A stretch of DNA of 64,000 nucleotides from Cognatiluteimonas sedimenti (lineage in GTDB: Bacteria; Pseudomonadota; Gammaproteobacteria; Xanthomonadales; Xanthomonadaceae): the NCBI RefSeq assembly GCF_022808325.1, contig NZ_JALGCL010000003.1, positions 1 through 64,000 of the forward strand, given 5' to 3'. The notes under the pieces are model-generated. The model saw only the letters and a list, made by a program, of their open reading frames with translations, was not told the origin of the DNA and ran no database searches. Within the stretch, counting starts at the first letter, position 1, and each line of letters begins with the position of its first letter. A program made the translations under genes and the position numbers. Of the stretch, positions 49,084-62,024 are shown piece after piece.

Positions 49084-49758
49084 ATGCAGATCCGCGACTG
49101 GCCCGCCGCCGAACGCCCCCGTGAAAAGCTCGTCGCCCGCGGCGCCGCGGTGCTGTCGGACGCGGAACTGCTGGCGCTGTTCCTCGGCTCGGGCCTGCGC
49201 GGCCAGGACGCTGTCACCACCGCGCGCGGTCTGCTCAACGCGCACGGCCCGCTGCGCCGCCTGCTGGAACGCAGCCCGGCGGAGCTGGCCGGGTTGCCGG
49301 GGCTGGGGCTGGCCCGCGCCTGCCAGCTGAACGCGGCGCTGGAACTGTGCGACCGCTACCTCGCCGCCGGGCTGGAACGCGGCGAAGCGCTGACCGACCC
49401 GGGCGCCGCCGGCCGCTACTTCGCCCAGCGCCTGCGCGGCTACCCATGCGAAGTGTTCGCGGTGCTGTTCCTGGACACCCGCCATCGCGCGCTGGCCTTC
49501 GAGGAGCTGTTCCGCGGCACCGTCGATGGTGCCGAAGTGCACCCGCGCGAGGTGGTGCGGCGTGCGCTGGCCCACAACGCCGCCGCGCTGATCGTGGGCC
49601 ACAACCACCCCAGCGGCAGCGCCGAGCCCAGCGCCGCCGATCGCGCCGTGACCGCGCGACTGAAGCAGGCGCTGGCGCTGGTCGACGTGCGCCTGCTCGA
49701 CCACTTCGTGGTCGGGGATGGTGCGCCGGTGTCCCTGGCGGCACGCGGCTGGGTCTGA
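49084..49758 (+). CDS. radC: RadC family JAMM-domain protein
   Basis: This 224-residue protein has a helix-hairpin-helix N-terminal part and a C-terminal JAB1/MPN domain with the metal motif [14 protein letters not shown] (about 178-191). RadC was named for DNA repair, but its biochemical activity is unsettled. It is divergent from coaC, with 99 bases between. CACGCT, a weak -10-like hexamer, is 6 bp before the ATG. Confidence 0.94.
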   Translation: MQIRDWPAAERPREKLVARGAAVLSDAELLALFLGSGLRGQDAVTTARGLLNAHGPLRRLLERSPAELAGLPGLGLARACQLNAALELCDRYLAAGLERGEALTDPGAAGRYFAQRLRGYPCEVFAVLFLDTRHRALAFEELFRGTVDGAEVHPREVVRRALAHNAAALIVGHNHPSGSAEPSAADRAVTARLKQALALVDVRLLDHFVVGDGAPVSLAARGWV

Positions 49759-49866
49759 GGGGCCGTCGCGGGGCTTGAGGTGCGCCCAGCAGCGCGTCCT
49801 GGTTCCTTCCCGCGCGCGCGGCGACGCGTCGTGGACGTACGGTGGCCGGTATTTCGCCTTGCGCCG

Positions 49867-49872
49867 TACAAT
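49867..49872 (+). promoter_or_regulatory. Predicted -10 element of argS
   Basis: TACAAT overlaps the in-frame ATG at 49871, so that ATG is unlikely to start the protein. Transcription would begin about 25 bases before the GTG at 49904. Confidence 0.5.
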
Positions 49873-49903
49873 GCAAGTCGTTGAAGCCGTCGCCGAATCC
49901 TCC

Positions 49904-51622
49904 GTGAAAGCCCAGCTCCGCGCCCTGCTCGAACAGGGCATCGCCGCCCTGCGCGCCAATGGCGCCCTGCCGATCGACGCCGCCACCCCGGAGTTCGTGG
50001 TCGAGCGCCCGAAGGATCGCAGCCACGGCGATTTCTCCAGCAACGCGGCGATGCTGCTGGCCAAGCCGGCCAGATCCAACCCGCGCGCGCTGGCACAGGC
50101 GCTGATCGACGCGTTGCCGGCCAGCGCGGACATCGCCGCGATCGAGATCGCCGGCCCGGGTTTCCTCAACTTCCGGCTGGCGCCCGGGGCATGGCAACGG
50201 CAGCTGCGCACGATCCACGCCGAGGGCACGGCTTACGGCCGCAACACTTCGGGCAACGGCCACCGCGCCGGCGTCGAGTACGTCAGCGCCAACCCGACCG
50301 GCCCGCTGCACGTCGGCCACGGTCGCGCAGCGGTGATCGGCGATTGCATCGCACGCGTGCTCGACGCCAATGGCTGGAGCGTGACCCGCGAGTTCTACTA
50401 CAACGACGCCGGCGCGCAGATCGACAACCTGGCCCGGTCGGTGCAGGCGCGCGCGCTCGGCAAGGCCCCGGACGACGCCGGCTGGCCCGAGGACGGTTAC
50501 CGCGGCGACTACATCGTCGACGTCGCCGACGCCTACCTGCGCGGCGACACGGTCGAGTTCGACGATACCGACTCAGGGCAGCACGCGGTCACCGGCGCGA
50601 AGGATCCGCGCGACCTCGACGCGATCCGCCGCTTCGCCGTGGCCTGGCTGCGGCGCGAGCAGAACGCGGACCTGGAAGCGTACGGGGTGTCGTTCGACGT
50701 GTACTTCCTGGAATCGTCGCTGTACGCCGACGACAAGGTCGAGGAGACCGTGCGCGAGCTGGTCGCGCACGGCCACACCTACGAGGAAGGCGGCGCGCTG
50801 TGGCTGCGCACCACCGACTTCGGCGACGACAAGGACCGCGTGATGCGCAAGTCCGACGGCAGCTATACCTATTTCGTGCCGGACGTCGCCTACCACCTGT
50901 CGAAGTGGCAGCGCGGCTACGAGCGCGCGATCACCGAGCTCGGCGCGGACCACCACGGCTCGCTGGCGCGCGTGCGCGCCGGCCTGCAGGCGCTGGACGC
51001 CGGCATCCCGCAGGGCTGGCCGGAATACGTGTTGCACCAGATGGTCACGGTCATGCGCGGCGGCGAGGAAGTGAAGATCTCCAAGCGCGCCGGCAGCTAC
51101 CTGACCCTGCGCGACCTCGTCGACGAAGCCGGACGCGACGCGACGCGCTGGTTCCTGCTGGCGCGCAAGCCCGATTCGCAGCTCACCTTCGACATCGACC
51201 TGGCGCGCAGCCAGTCGCTCGACAACCCGGTGTACTACGTGCAGCTGTCGCACGCGCGCATCTGCGGACTGTGGCGGCAACTGCAGGAGCGCGGCCTGTC
51301 CTTCGACGCTGGCAACGGCCTGGCGCAACCCCTGGACCTGGAGGGCGATTCCCCGGCCGCCCGCGCCACCCGCGACCTGCTGACCGAGCTGTCGCGCTGG
51401 CCCGAAGTCGTGGCCGCCGCAGGCGAACACCTGGAACCGCACCTGGTCACGGCCTACCTGCACGAACTGGCGCAGGCGTTCCAGTCGTACTACAACGACC
51501 ACCAGTTCCTGGTCGACGATGCCGACCTGCGCGATGCGCGCCTGGCGCTGGCGCACGCGACCCGGCAGGTACTGGCCAACGGGCTCGAATTGATTGGCGT
51601 CTCGGCGCCGGAGGCGATGTAA
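49904..51622 (+). CDS. argS: Arginyl-tRNA synthetase
   Basis: This 572-residue class I synthetase attaches arginine to its tRNAs. The N-terminal ArgRS-specific domain is followed by the HIGH-like motif [13 protein letters not shown] (about 120-132) and a KMSKS counterpart [15 protein letters not shown], and ends in a DALR anticodon-binding domain. The GTG start at 49904 begins [18 protein letters not shown], as in xanthomonad ArgRS; an ATG at 49871 would add 11 residues but overlaps the predicted -10 box. A SPOR gene follows after four bases. Confidence 0.95.
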   Translation: MKAQLRALLEQGIAALRANGALPIDAATPEFVVERPKDRSHGDFSSNAAMLLAKPARSNPRALAQALIDALPASADIAAIEIAGPGFLNFRLAPGAWQRQLRTIHAEGTAYGRNTSGNGHRAGVEYVSANPTGPLHVGHGRAAVIGDCIARVLDANGWSVTREFYYNDAGAQIDNLARSVQARALGKAPDDAGWPEDGYRGDYIVDVADAYLRGDTVEFDDTDSGQHAVTGAKDPRDLDAIRRFAVAWLRREQNADLEAYGVSFDVYFLESSLYADDKVEETVRELVAHGHTYEEGGALWLRTTDFGDDKDRVMRKSDGSYTYFVPDVAYHLSKWQRGYERAITELGADHHGSLARVRAGLQALDAGIPQGWPEYVLHQMVTVMRGGEEVKISKRAGSYLTLRDLVDEAGRDATRWFLLARKPDSQLTFDIDLARSQSLDNPVYYVQLSHARICGLWRQLQERGLSFDAGNGLAQPLDLEGDSPAARATRDLLTELSRWPEVVAAAGEHLEPHLVTAYLHELAQAFQSYYNDHQFLVDDADLRDARLALAHATRQVLANGLELIGVSAPEAM

Positions 51623-51626
51623 GGCA

Positions 51627-52355
51627 ATGGCAGCACGACGCGGCAAGTCGCAGGCGCGACGCAACAACGGCAACAGTGGCGGCCTTCCGGGCTGGGCCTG
51701 GATGGTGCTCGGCATCGTGCTGACGATCGTGGTGGTGCTGGCGGCGCCGAAATACCTCAAGTCCGATGGCGGCGACGGTTTCTTCCGGCCCAAGCCCAAC
51801 CCCGATGCGCAGCCTGCGGCGGCCAGCGACGGCGGCGAAGAGGCGATCGTGCCGGAAGGCAGCGGCGAAACCGCGGCCAGGCCCGCCGCCGCGGACGCCG
51901 ACAAGCCCAAGGGCACGCAATACGATTTCTACACCCTGCTGCCGGCCGATGAAGTGGCGATGAGCGACGCCGAACTCGCCGCCACCGCGCGCGCCGAAGC
52001 CGCGCGCCGTGCTGCGAGCGACGCCAGCGTCGACGCGGACCAGGCCACGGCGGCTACTGCGACGACAATCACCGCAGCGACGCCCGCGTCCGCGGCCACC
52101 GCCCCGGCGGCCACCGGCAACGACACGCCCTACATTCTGCAGGCCGGCGCTTTCGGCGCGTCCGGCGACGCCGAGGCGGTCAAGGCGCGGATCGCCCTGC
52201 TGGGGCTTAGCGCGCGGGTCGAATCGGCCAGCATCGACGACAAGACCGTGTACCGCGTGCGCATGGGCCCGTACGGCACCGCGTCCGAGCTTGCCGACGC
52301 CAAGCGCAAGCTCGCCAACGGCGGCCTGCCGGCGCTGGCGATCAAGGCAAAGTAG
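51627..52355 (+). CDS. SPOR-domain membrane protein (FtsN-like)
   Basis: This 242-residue protein has one transmembrane helix (about 20-42), an Ala/Pro/Asp-rich periplasmic linker, and a C-terminal SPOR domain (about 165-242: YILQAGAFGASGDAEAVKAR, then YRVRMGPYGTASELADAKRK). SPOR domains bind denuded peptidoglycan at the division septum, and the layout matches FtsN. It starts 5 bases after argS, the same order as in other Xanthomonadaceae. A role in division is likely; I do not give a symbol since other SPOR proteins share the layout. Confidence 0.9.
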   Translation: MAARRGKSQARRNNGNSGGLPGWAWMVLGIVLTIVVVLAAPKYLKSDGGDGFFRPKPNPDAQPAAASDGGEEAIVPEGSGETAARPAAADADKPKGTQYDFYTLLPADEVAMSDAELAATARAEAARRAASDASVDADQATAATATTITAATPASAATAPAATGNDTPYILQAGAFGASGDAEAVKARIALLGLSARVESASIDDKTVYRVRMGPYGTASELADAKRKLANGGLPALAIKAK

Positions 52356-52420
52356 GGTTCCGGCGCGTCGCTGCCGCTGCGACGCCCCCGCGCCATCCTG
52401 TCTTCCCGAGGAAGACCGCC

Positions 52421-52774
52421 ATGCCCATCGAAGCCGCCCTGATCAAACCCGTGGTCGACGCCCTGATGGGCCTGTTCCGCCAGGGCGAACACCTGCAACT
52501 CAAGCGCAACGCCGAGGCCGCCTTGCGCGAGGCGATCCGCGAACTGCTGCTGGCCAATCCGGACGAGAACAAGGCCGCCGCGCGCATCGCCATCGCCAAG
52601 GCCGCCGGGATCCTGTCCGAGGACGTGGTGCTGGCCGAGGACATGCTGCAGAAGCATCGCGCGACCAAAGCCAGCACCCGTGGCAAGGGCACTGCGCACA
52701 AGACGCGCAAGCCGGCGACCACGGCGCCCGCGAAGGCGGCTCCCAGGAAGAAGCCGGCGCCGAGGAAGAAGTAA
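52421..52774 (+). CDS. Small protein with histone-H1-like basic tail
   Basis: This 117-residue protein has an alpha-helical N-terminal part (about 1-75, PIEAALIKPVVDALMGLFRQ) and a basic Lys/Ala/Pro tail (about 80-117, with repeats of KPA and RKK). The tail resembles the C-terminus of TopA in this window. It is not recognised. A nucleoid-associated role is possible from the tail. GAGGAAG is the ribosome binding site. It lies between the SPOR gene and the SDR. Confidence 0.75.
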   Translation: MPIEAALIKPVVDALMGLFRQGEHLQLKRNAEAALREAIRELLLANPDENKAAARIAIAKAAGILSEDVVLAEDMLQKHRATKASTRGKGTAHKTRKPATTAPAKAAPRKKPAPRKK

Positions 52775-52805
52775 TGCGTTCGGGCGCCGCAGGGCGCCCA
52801 GCCAC

Positions 52806-52817
52806 TACAATCGGCGC
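52806..52817 (+). promoter_or_regulatory. Predicted leaderless promoter, SDR gene
   Basis: TACAAT (52806-52811) is 6 bp (CGGCGC) before the ATG at 52818. Confidence 0.55.
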
Positions 52818-53567
52818 ATGGACAAGACCGCCTTCATCACCGGCGCGACTTCCGGCTTCGGCCGCGCCGCCGCCGAACGTTTCGCCGCGGCCGGATGGCG
52901 AGTCGTCGCCTGCGGTCGCCGCGCGGAACGCCTGCAGGCCCTGGTCGACGCGCTCGGTGCCGAGCGGGTGCATGCGGCGGCGTTCGACGTCCGCGATGCC
53001 GCGGCGATGGCGTCCGCGCTCGATGCCCTGCCCGCCGGCTTCCGTGGCATCGACCTGCTGCTCAACAACGCCGGCCTCGCCCAGGGCACGCGCCCGGCGC
53101 AGGAAGCCTCGCTGGACGACTGGCGCACGATGATCGACACCAACATCACCGCGCTGGTGACGCTGACGCGTGCGCTGCTGCCGACGCTGGTGGAGCGCCG
53201 CGGCGCCATCGTCAACGTCAGTTCGACCGCCGCGAACTATCCGTACACGGGGGGCAACGTCTACGGCGGCAGCAAGGCTTTCGTCTCCCAGTTCTCGCTC
53301 AACCTGCGCGCCGACCTGCACGGCACCGGCGTGCGGGTGACGACGCTGGAACCGGGCATGGCGGAAACCGAGTTCACCGTGGTGCGCACGCACGGCGACC
53401 AGGCTGCGTCGGACGCGTTGTATGCCGGCGCGCAGCCGATGACCGCGGCCGACATCGCGGAAACGATCTTCTGGATCGCCAGCCTGCCGCCGCACCTCAA
53501 CGTCAACCGGCTGGAGATGATGCCGGTGTCGCAGTCGTTCGCCGGCTTCCAGGTAGCGCGCGCGTAG
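52818..53567 (+). CDS. SDR family oxidoreductase (YdfG-like)
   Basis: This 249-residue short-chain dehydrogenase has TGATSGFGRA (about 8-17), NNAGLAQGT and the catalytic S-x11-Y-x3-K around NVSSTAANYPYTGGNVYGGSK. The late MAETEFTVVRTHGDQA and the end NRLEMMPVSQSFAGFQVARA match the YdfG subgroup, which reduces 3-hydroxy acids, including malonic semialdehyde, with NADP. This makes it the best-supported substrate class, but it is unproven here. Confidence 0.92.
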   Translation: MDKTAFITGATSGFGRAAAERFAAAGWRVVACGRRAERLQALVDALGAERVHAAAFDVRDAAAMASALDALPAGFRGIDLLLNNAGLAQGTRPAQEASLDDWRTMIDTNITALVTLTRALLPTLVERRGAIVNVSSTAANYPYTGGNVYGGSKAFVSQFSLNLRADLHGTGVRVTTLEPGMAETEFTVVRTHGDQAASDALYAGAQPMTAADIAETIFWIASLPPHLNVNRLEMMPVSQSFAGFQVARA

Positions 53568-53613
53568 GACCGGCGCTGGCCGACGCACGGGTGAAGCACG
53601 CCATCGGCCGGCG

Positions 53614-55503
<1,890 letters not shown>

Positions 55504-55623
55504 CGGCGGATCCCTGGAAAACAGGCGCGCAGTTTAGCGGCTCGCTGCGGGCACGGCGGTGATCCCGGCGGTCGCGGCTGGGGCAGCCCCGAGGGTGCAA
55601 CGAGGCCTTCCGGAATGGTCCGC

Positions 55624-55629
55624 TACAAT
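55624..55629 (+). promoter_or_regulatory. Predicted -10 element of speE
   Basis: TACAAT lies 27 bp before the speE ATG at 55657, in the shared speA/speE promoter region. Confidence 0.5.
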
Positions 55630-55656
55630 TCCCGCCCCCCGCCCAAGCCCGCCCCG

Positions 55657-56508
55657 ATGACCGACACCACCTGGAAGTACGAGAACTTCGAACCCGCCGG
55701 CTCGGCCATCGGCTACCGCATCCGCCGCAAGCTCGACGAAGTGCAGTCGCCGTTCCAGAAGATCGAGATCTACGAGACGACCGACTGGGGCAACCTGATG
55801 CTGATCGACGGCGCGGTGATGCTCACCACCCGCGACAACTTCCTCTACCACGAGATGATGTCGCACCCGGCCCTGTTCACCCACGCCGACCCGAAGCGCG
55901 TGGTCATCATCGGCGGCGGCGACTGCGGCACCTTGCGCGAAGTGCTCAAGCACCCGGGCGTGGAAAGCGCGGTGCAGTGCGACATCGACGAGCAGGTCAC
56001 GCGCATGGCCGAGAAATGGTTCCCGGAACTGTGCGAGCGCAACGGCGACCCGCGCGCGCAGCTGCTGTTCGACGACGGCATCGCGTGGATGGCCAACTGC
56101 GAGCCGGGCAGCGTCGACATCGTGATCGTCGATTCCACCGACCCGGTCGGTCCCGCCGAAGGCCTGTTCAACAAGGCCTTCTACGGCAGCTGCTTCCGCG
56201 CGCTGCGCGACGACGGCATCCTCGTGCAGCAGTCCGAATCACCGCTGGTGCTGCTGGAACTGATCCGCGAAATGCGCGTGGAGATGGGCAAGGCCGGCTT
56301 CACGGAGTTCAAGACCCTGCCGTTCCCGCAGCCGTGTTATCCGACCGGCTGGTGGAGCTGTACCTTGGCGCGCAAGCAGGCCCGCGGCTTCGAATTCCGC
56401 GAAACCGATGCCCGTGCCAAGGCCTTCGACAGCCGCTACTACAGCGCCGACGTCCATCGCGGTGCGCTGGCGACGCCGCCGTTCGTGGCGGCCGCACTCG
56501 ACGAGTAG
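55657..56508 (+). CDS. speE: Spermidine synthase
   Basis: This 283-residue enzyme transfers the aminopropyl group of decarboxylated SAM to putrescine. Conserved regions are WGNLMLIDGAVMLTTRDNF, the SAM site VIIGGGDCGTLREVLKHPGV and the catalytic DSTDPVGPAEGLF with its aspartates. Length matches E. coli. Its C-terminal TPPFVAAALDE is repeated in degenerate form 800 bp downstream, after the PAP2 gene. Confidence 0.96.
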   Translation: MTDTTWKYENFEPAGSAIGYRIRRKLDEVQSPFQKIEIYETTDWGNLMLIDGAVMLTTRDNFLYHEMMSHPALFTHADPKRVVIIGGGDCGTLREVLKHPGVESAVQCDIDEQVTRMAEKWFPELCERNGDPRAQLLFDDGIAWMANCEPGSVDIVIVDSTDPVGPAEGLFNKAFYGSCFRALRDDGILVQQSESPLVLLELIREMRVEMGKAGFTEFKTLPFPQPCYPTGWWSCTLARKQARGFEFRETDARAKAFDSRYYSADVHRGALATPPFVAAALDE

Positions 56509-57311
56509 GCGATGGCCGTCCCGGTGCGGCCACCCCGGCGCTTCTATCTCGCGCAGTCGCTGCTGCTGGCCATCACCGGCGCCTTGCTGCTGTGGCTGTT
56601 CCATGCCACCCGCCTGGACCTGCGGCTGGAAGCGCGCTACTACGACGCCGTCAACCACACTTTCCCATGGCGTTACGCCTGGGTGACCAAGTACTTGGTC
56701 CACCGTTACCTGAAGTACGCGTTGCTCGTCGCCGGGCTCGGCGTCTGGCTGGTTGCGTTGCGCGGCAGGCTGACCGGGCGCTGGCCACGCGTGCTCGACG
56801 GGCGACATCGGCGCTGGTGGCTGGTCGCGTGGTCGTTCGTGGCCGTTCCGGTGCTGGTCGGCATCCTGCACCGCACCAGCGCCATGCATTGCCCCTGGGA
56901 AGTCATCGAATTCGGCGGGCAGGCCCCGTATTTCGACCTGCTTTCCGCGGCACCCGCCGGCATGCGCGCAGGCCACTGCTTTCCCGCCGCGTTCGTTTCC
57001 TCCGGCTCATGGCTGCTGTCGCTCGCGCTGCTCTGGTATCCCGAGCGCAGATTGCGCAGTTTCGCGATCGGGGTCATCACGCTCGCGTTCACCTTTGGCC
57101 TTGGCTGGGGGCAGCAGATGCGCGGTGCCCACTTCCTGTCGCACACGCTGTGGACGCTCTGGATCAGCTGGGCGACGATCGTGTTGCTGCATGCGGCCTG
57201 CGGCGCGTGGAAGGAAACCGGGCGCGGCGCTGTCCGATGACCAAGCGCAACAGCGACCGCTACGCGATGGCGAGGCCGCCGTTCGTCGCCGCCGCGCTCG
57301 GCGAAGCGTGA
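56467..57311 (+). repeat. Degenerate duplicate of the speE 3' end flanking the PAP2 gene
   Basis: The last 40 or so bases of speE (56467-56505) align at exactly 800 bp offset with 57267-57305, about 33 of 39 bases identical. The second copy encodes RPPFVAAALGEA and a stop within a 24-codon frame (57238-57311) whose ATG overlaps the PAP2 stop. The PAP2 gene lies between the two copies, as though it had been inserted with duplication of the gene end. Confidence 0.7.
56512..57240 (+). CDS. PAP2 (type 2 phosphatidic acid phosphatase) family membrane protein with altered motif
   Basis: This 242-residue protein has about six helices and belongs to the PAP2 subgroup whose loops read CPWEVIEFGG, then a PAGH-type motif, then QQMRGAHFLSHTLWTLW. 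Here the second motif reads GHCFPAAFVSSG, so the expected PAGH histidine is Phe; the late histidines (GAHFLSH) remain. It would be an envelope phosphatase or lipid A-type kinase relative, but the change may reduce or alter activity. It begins 3 bases after speE and is probably cotranscribed; the short frame after it repeats the end of SpeE. Confidence 0.8.
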   Translation: MAVPVRPPRRFYLAQSLLLAITGALLLWLFHATRLDLRLEARYYDAVNHTFPWRYAWVTKYLVHRYLKYALLVAGLGVWLVALRGRLTGRWPRVLDGRHRRWWLVAWSFVAVPVLVGILHRTSAMHCPWEVIEFGGQAPYFDLLSAAPAGMRAGHCFPAAFVSSGSWLLSLALLWYPERRLRSFAIGVITLAFTFGLGWGQQMRGAHFLSHTLWTLWISWATIVLLHAACGAWKETGRGAVR

Positions 57312-57413
57312 CCACCGTCACAGACTGATCGTCGGTTCGCGGACACGGGCGCCGCGATAACGAACAATCACCACCGAGCCGGCTGGCAGGGGCCGCCGGC
57401 ACGGGGGAATCCG

Positions 57414-59339
57414 GTGCATCCGTCGCGAGCCCGACTGCCATGGCTGCTCGCCGTGCTGCCTTGCCTGCAGCTCGGCTTCGCCTGCGCGTTCGCCGCGATA
57501 CCCGCGCAGGCACCTGCCGCTGCATCCTCGCCCGGGGCCGCATTCGACGCGAAGTACATGGAGCTTCGCGGCACCGGCCTGTCGACCCAGCCATCGCCGG
57601 CGCAGGTGATGGCGCGCCTGGACGAGCTTGCGCGGTTGCGGCCGGCGGGCGACAGCGTGCGCGACCTGCGCTACCGCGCGATCTACTGCGACTGGGCCTT
57701 CGACGAGAACCCTGGCGCGCAGCTGGCGTGGGCCGACGACGGATTGGCGCGCTCGCGCGCCGCGCACGATGGCGAAGGCGAGGCCAACTTCCACTACTGC
57801 CGCGCCGCCGCGCTGGAAACGACCGGCGCGCAAGACCAGATACTGCCCGAGTACGAAGCCGGCATCGCCGCGGCGCGCCGCATCGGCGACGATCGCCTGC
57901 TGGCCGACGGCTTGAGCCTGCGCGGCGGGCTGCATTCGCTGCTCGGCGACCAGGCGCGCGCGATCCCCGACCTGGTCGCGGCCCAGCACCTGTACCGCCG
58001 CGGCGGCTTCAAGGCCGATGCCGAAGCGCTACTGCTGGACATCGCGATCAGTTACCGCCGCATGGGCGACAACGCCAAGGCACGCGACTACCTGCAGCAG
58101 AACGAGATCTACGCCAGCGCGCTGGGAGACTACGACCAGCTGGTCGCGAACCTGCTGCAACAAGGCTACCTGGCCGAGGACGAAGACCGGATCGACGATG
58201 CGCTGGCCCTGTACCGGCGCACGATGGTGCTGGCCCGCGAGCGCGGCAATGACTACGACATCGCCAGCGTGCAGCTGGCGATGGCCTGGCCATGGATCCT
58301 GCGCAAGGACTACGCGCGCGCATTGGCGCTGGTCGATGCCGCCCGCGCCGGCTTCGACGCGCTCGGCGACCGCACCAACGACGACATGCTCGCGCTGCGC
58401 CGCGGCCAGGCCCATGCCGGTCTCGGGCGCCATGTGCTGTCACTGTCCGAATACGCGTTGGCGGCGACCGCGCTGGAGCGCAGCGACAATCGCCGCTACC
58501 TGGCGTTGCTGCATCGCGCGCGCGCGCGCAGCGAGCAGGCCCTGGGTCGGGACGCCCAGGCATTCGCCGACCTTGAGCGCTATATCGACATCCGCGAGTC
58601 GATCACCAGCGCCGAACGCAGCCAGCAGGCACAAATGCTGCGCTACCAGTTCGACAACGACCGCGAGCTGCTGGAAAACGAGCGCGTCGCCCGCGAGCAG
58701 GGGTTGCGCGATCGCCAGTTGCAGGCGCTGCTGCAGGCCAGGCGCTGGCAATGGACCGCGATCGCGCTGGCGTGCGTGCTGCTGCTGCTGCTTGGCGCGC
58801 TGGTGGTGCGCCAGCTGGTGCGCATGCGCCGCCTGCACGAAATCGCGACCACCGATCCGCTGACCGGCGTGGCCAACCGCCGCAGCATCGAGCACCTCGG
58901 CGCCAAGGCCATCGCCGGCGCGCGCGCCGCCGGGCAGCCGCTATGCGCGCTGATCCTGGACCTGGACCATTTCAAGTCGGTCAACGACACCCATGGCCAT
59001 CCCTGCGGCGACAAGGTGCTGGCGCGGATGGCGCATGCCTGCCGAGACGCGCTGCGCCATTTCGACCTGCTCGGACGCACCGGCGGCGAGGAGTTCCTGG
59101 TGCTGCTGCCCGACACCCGCATGGACCAGGCCTGGCCGATCGCGCGGCGCCTGTGCGCGACGGTGGCCGCGATCGATTTCGACGACCTTGCCCACGGCCT
59201 GCGGATCACGGTCAGCATCGGCATGGCCGAACTGCGCTCCGCGGACGCGAGCCTGCACGACCTGGTAGCCCGCGCCGATGCCGCGCTCTACCAGGCCAAG
59301 GGCAACGGGCGCAACCGGATCGAGGTCGGCGACGCCTGA
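57414..59339 (+). CDS. TPR-GGDEF diguanylate cyclase with periplasmic sensor
   Basis: This 641-residue protein has a signal peptide (about 1-30), a long helical TPR-like periplasmic region (about 60-440), a transmembrane helix (about 443-467) and a C-terminal GGDEF domain (470-641). The active site is GGEEF (557-561) and the product-inhibition I-site RxxD (548-551) is intact, so it should make c-di-GMP with feedback control. The TPR region probably senses an envelope or ligand cue. The start is GTG 57414 with GGGGGA before it; no ATG is suitable nearby. Confidence 0.93.
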   Translation: MHPSRARLPWLLAVLPCLQLGFACAFAAIPAQAPAAASSPGAAFDAKYMELRGTGLSTQPSPAQVMARLDELARLRPAGDSVRDLRYRAIYCDWAFDENPGAQLAWADDGLARSRAAHDGEGEANFHYCRAAALETTGAQDQILPEYEAGIAAARRIGDDRLLADGLSLRGGLHSLLGDQARAIPDLVAAQHLYRRGGFKADAEALLLDIAISYRRMGDNAKARDYLQQNEIYASALGDYDQLVANLLQQGYLAEDEDRIDDALALYRRTMVLARERGNDYDIASVQLAMAWPWILRKDYARALALVDAARAGFDALGDRTNDDMLALRRGQAHAGLGRHVLSLSEYALAATALERSDNRRYLALLHRARARSEQALGRDAQAFADLERYIDIRESITSAERSQQAQMLRYQFDNDRELLENERVAREQGLRDRQLQALLQARRWQWTAIALACVLLLLLGALVVRQLVRMRRLHEIATTDPLTGVANRRSIEHLGAKAIAGARAAGQPLCALILDLDHFKSVNDTHGHPCGDKVLARMAHACRDALRHFDLLGRTGGEEFLVLLPDTRMDQAWPIARRLCATVAAIDFDDLAHGLRITVSIGMAELRSADASLHDLVARADAALYQAKGNGRNRIEVGDA

Positions 59340-61734
<2,395 letters not shown>

Positions 61735-61806
61735 GATTCCGTTCGGGCGGTGCCCGGCGTAGCGTGCCGTAACGCCCGTCGGCCCACTCGCACGGAGCGT
61801 CCTCAT

Positions 61807-61881
61807 GCAGGAGCGGCCTTTGCCGGAGCGGTGTTTGCAGGCACGGGGTTTGCAGGAGCTGCTTTTTGTAGGAGCGGCTTC
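61807..61881 (+). repeat. Degenerate 15-bp tandem repeats leading into a REP palindrome
   Basis: Five 15-base units in a row (61807, 61822, 61837, 61852, 61867) share the pattern GCAGGAGCGG-N2-TTT. The fifth is the head of the REP arm. A 15-bp unit keeps a reading frame, giving a five-residue repeat in either orientation, although no real gene is evident. Confidence 0.75.
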
Positions 61882-61946
61882 AGCCGCGAGCTCTTCCCGG
61901 CTCGCCGCGCCCCCGCAAGAAGCGCGAGGCTGAAGCCGCTCCTACA
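61867..61946. repeat. REP palindrome before the antiporter gene
   Basis: Perfect 19-bp arms, TGTAGGAGCGGCTTCAGCC (61867-61885) and its complement (61928-61946), enclose a 42-base GC-rich centre. The GTAG head fits the GTAG-type REP elements known in xanthomonads and Stenotrophomonas, mobilised by RAYT transposases. No RAYT gene is seen here. The rest of the 290-base gap (61735-62024) holds the 15-bp repeats described separately. Confidence 0.85.
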
Positions 61947-62024
61947 GGATGCGTGCGCACCACCGTCATCGGCCCACGTCCGGACGCGCGCTAGACTGGA
62001 AAACCGCCCCGCCGGAGCCCGCGC

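Noticed and set aside
49871-49873. ATG 49871 as start of argS
   Set aside because: It overlaps a TACAAT box. GTG 49904 begins the conserved N-terminus.
57238-57311. A 24-codon gene overlapping the PAP2 stop
   Set aside because: Its second half is a degenerate copy of the SpeE C-terminus, so it is better seen as a remnant.
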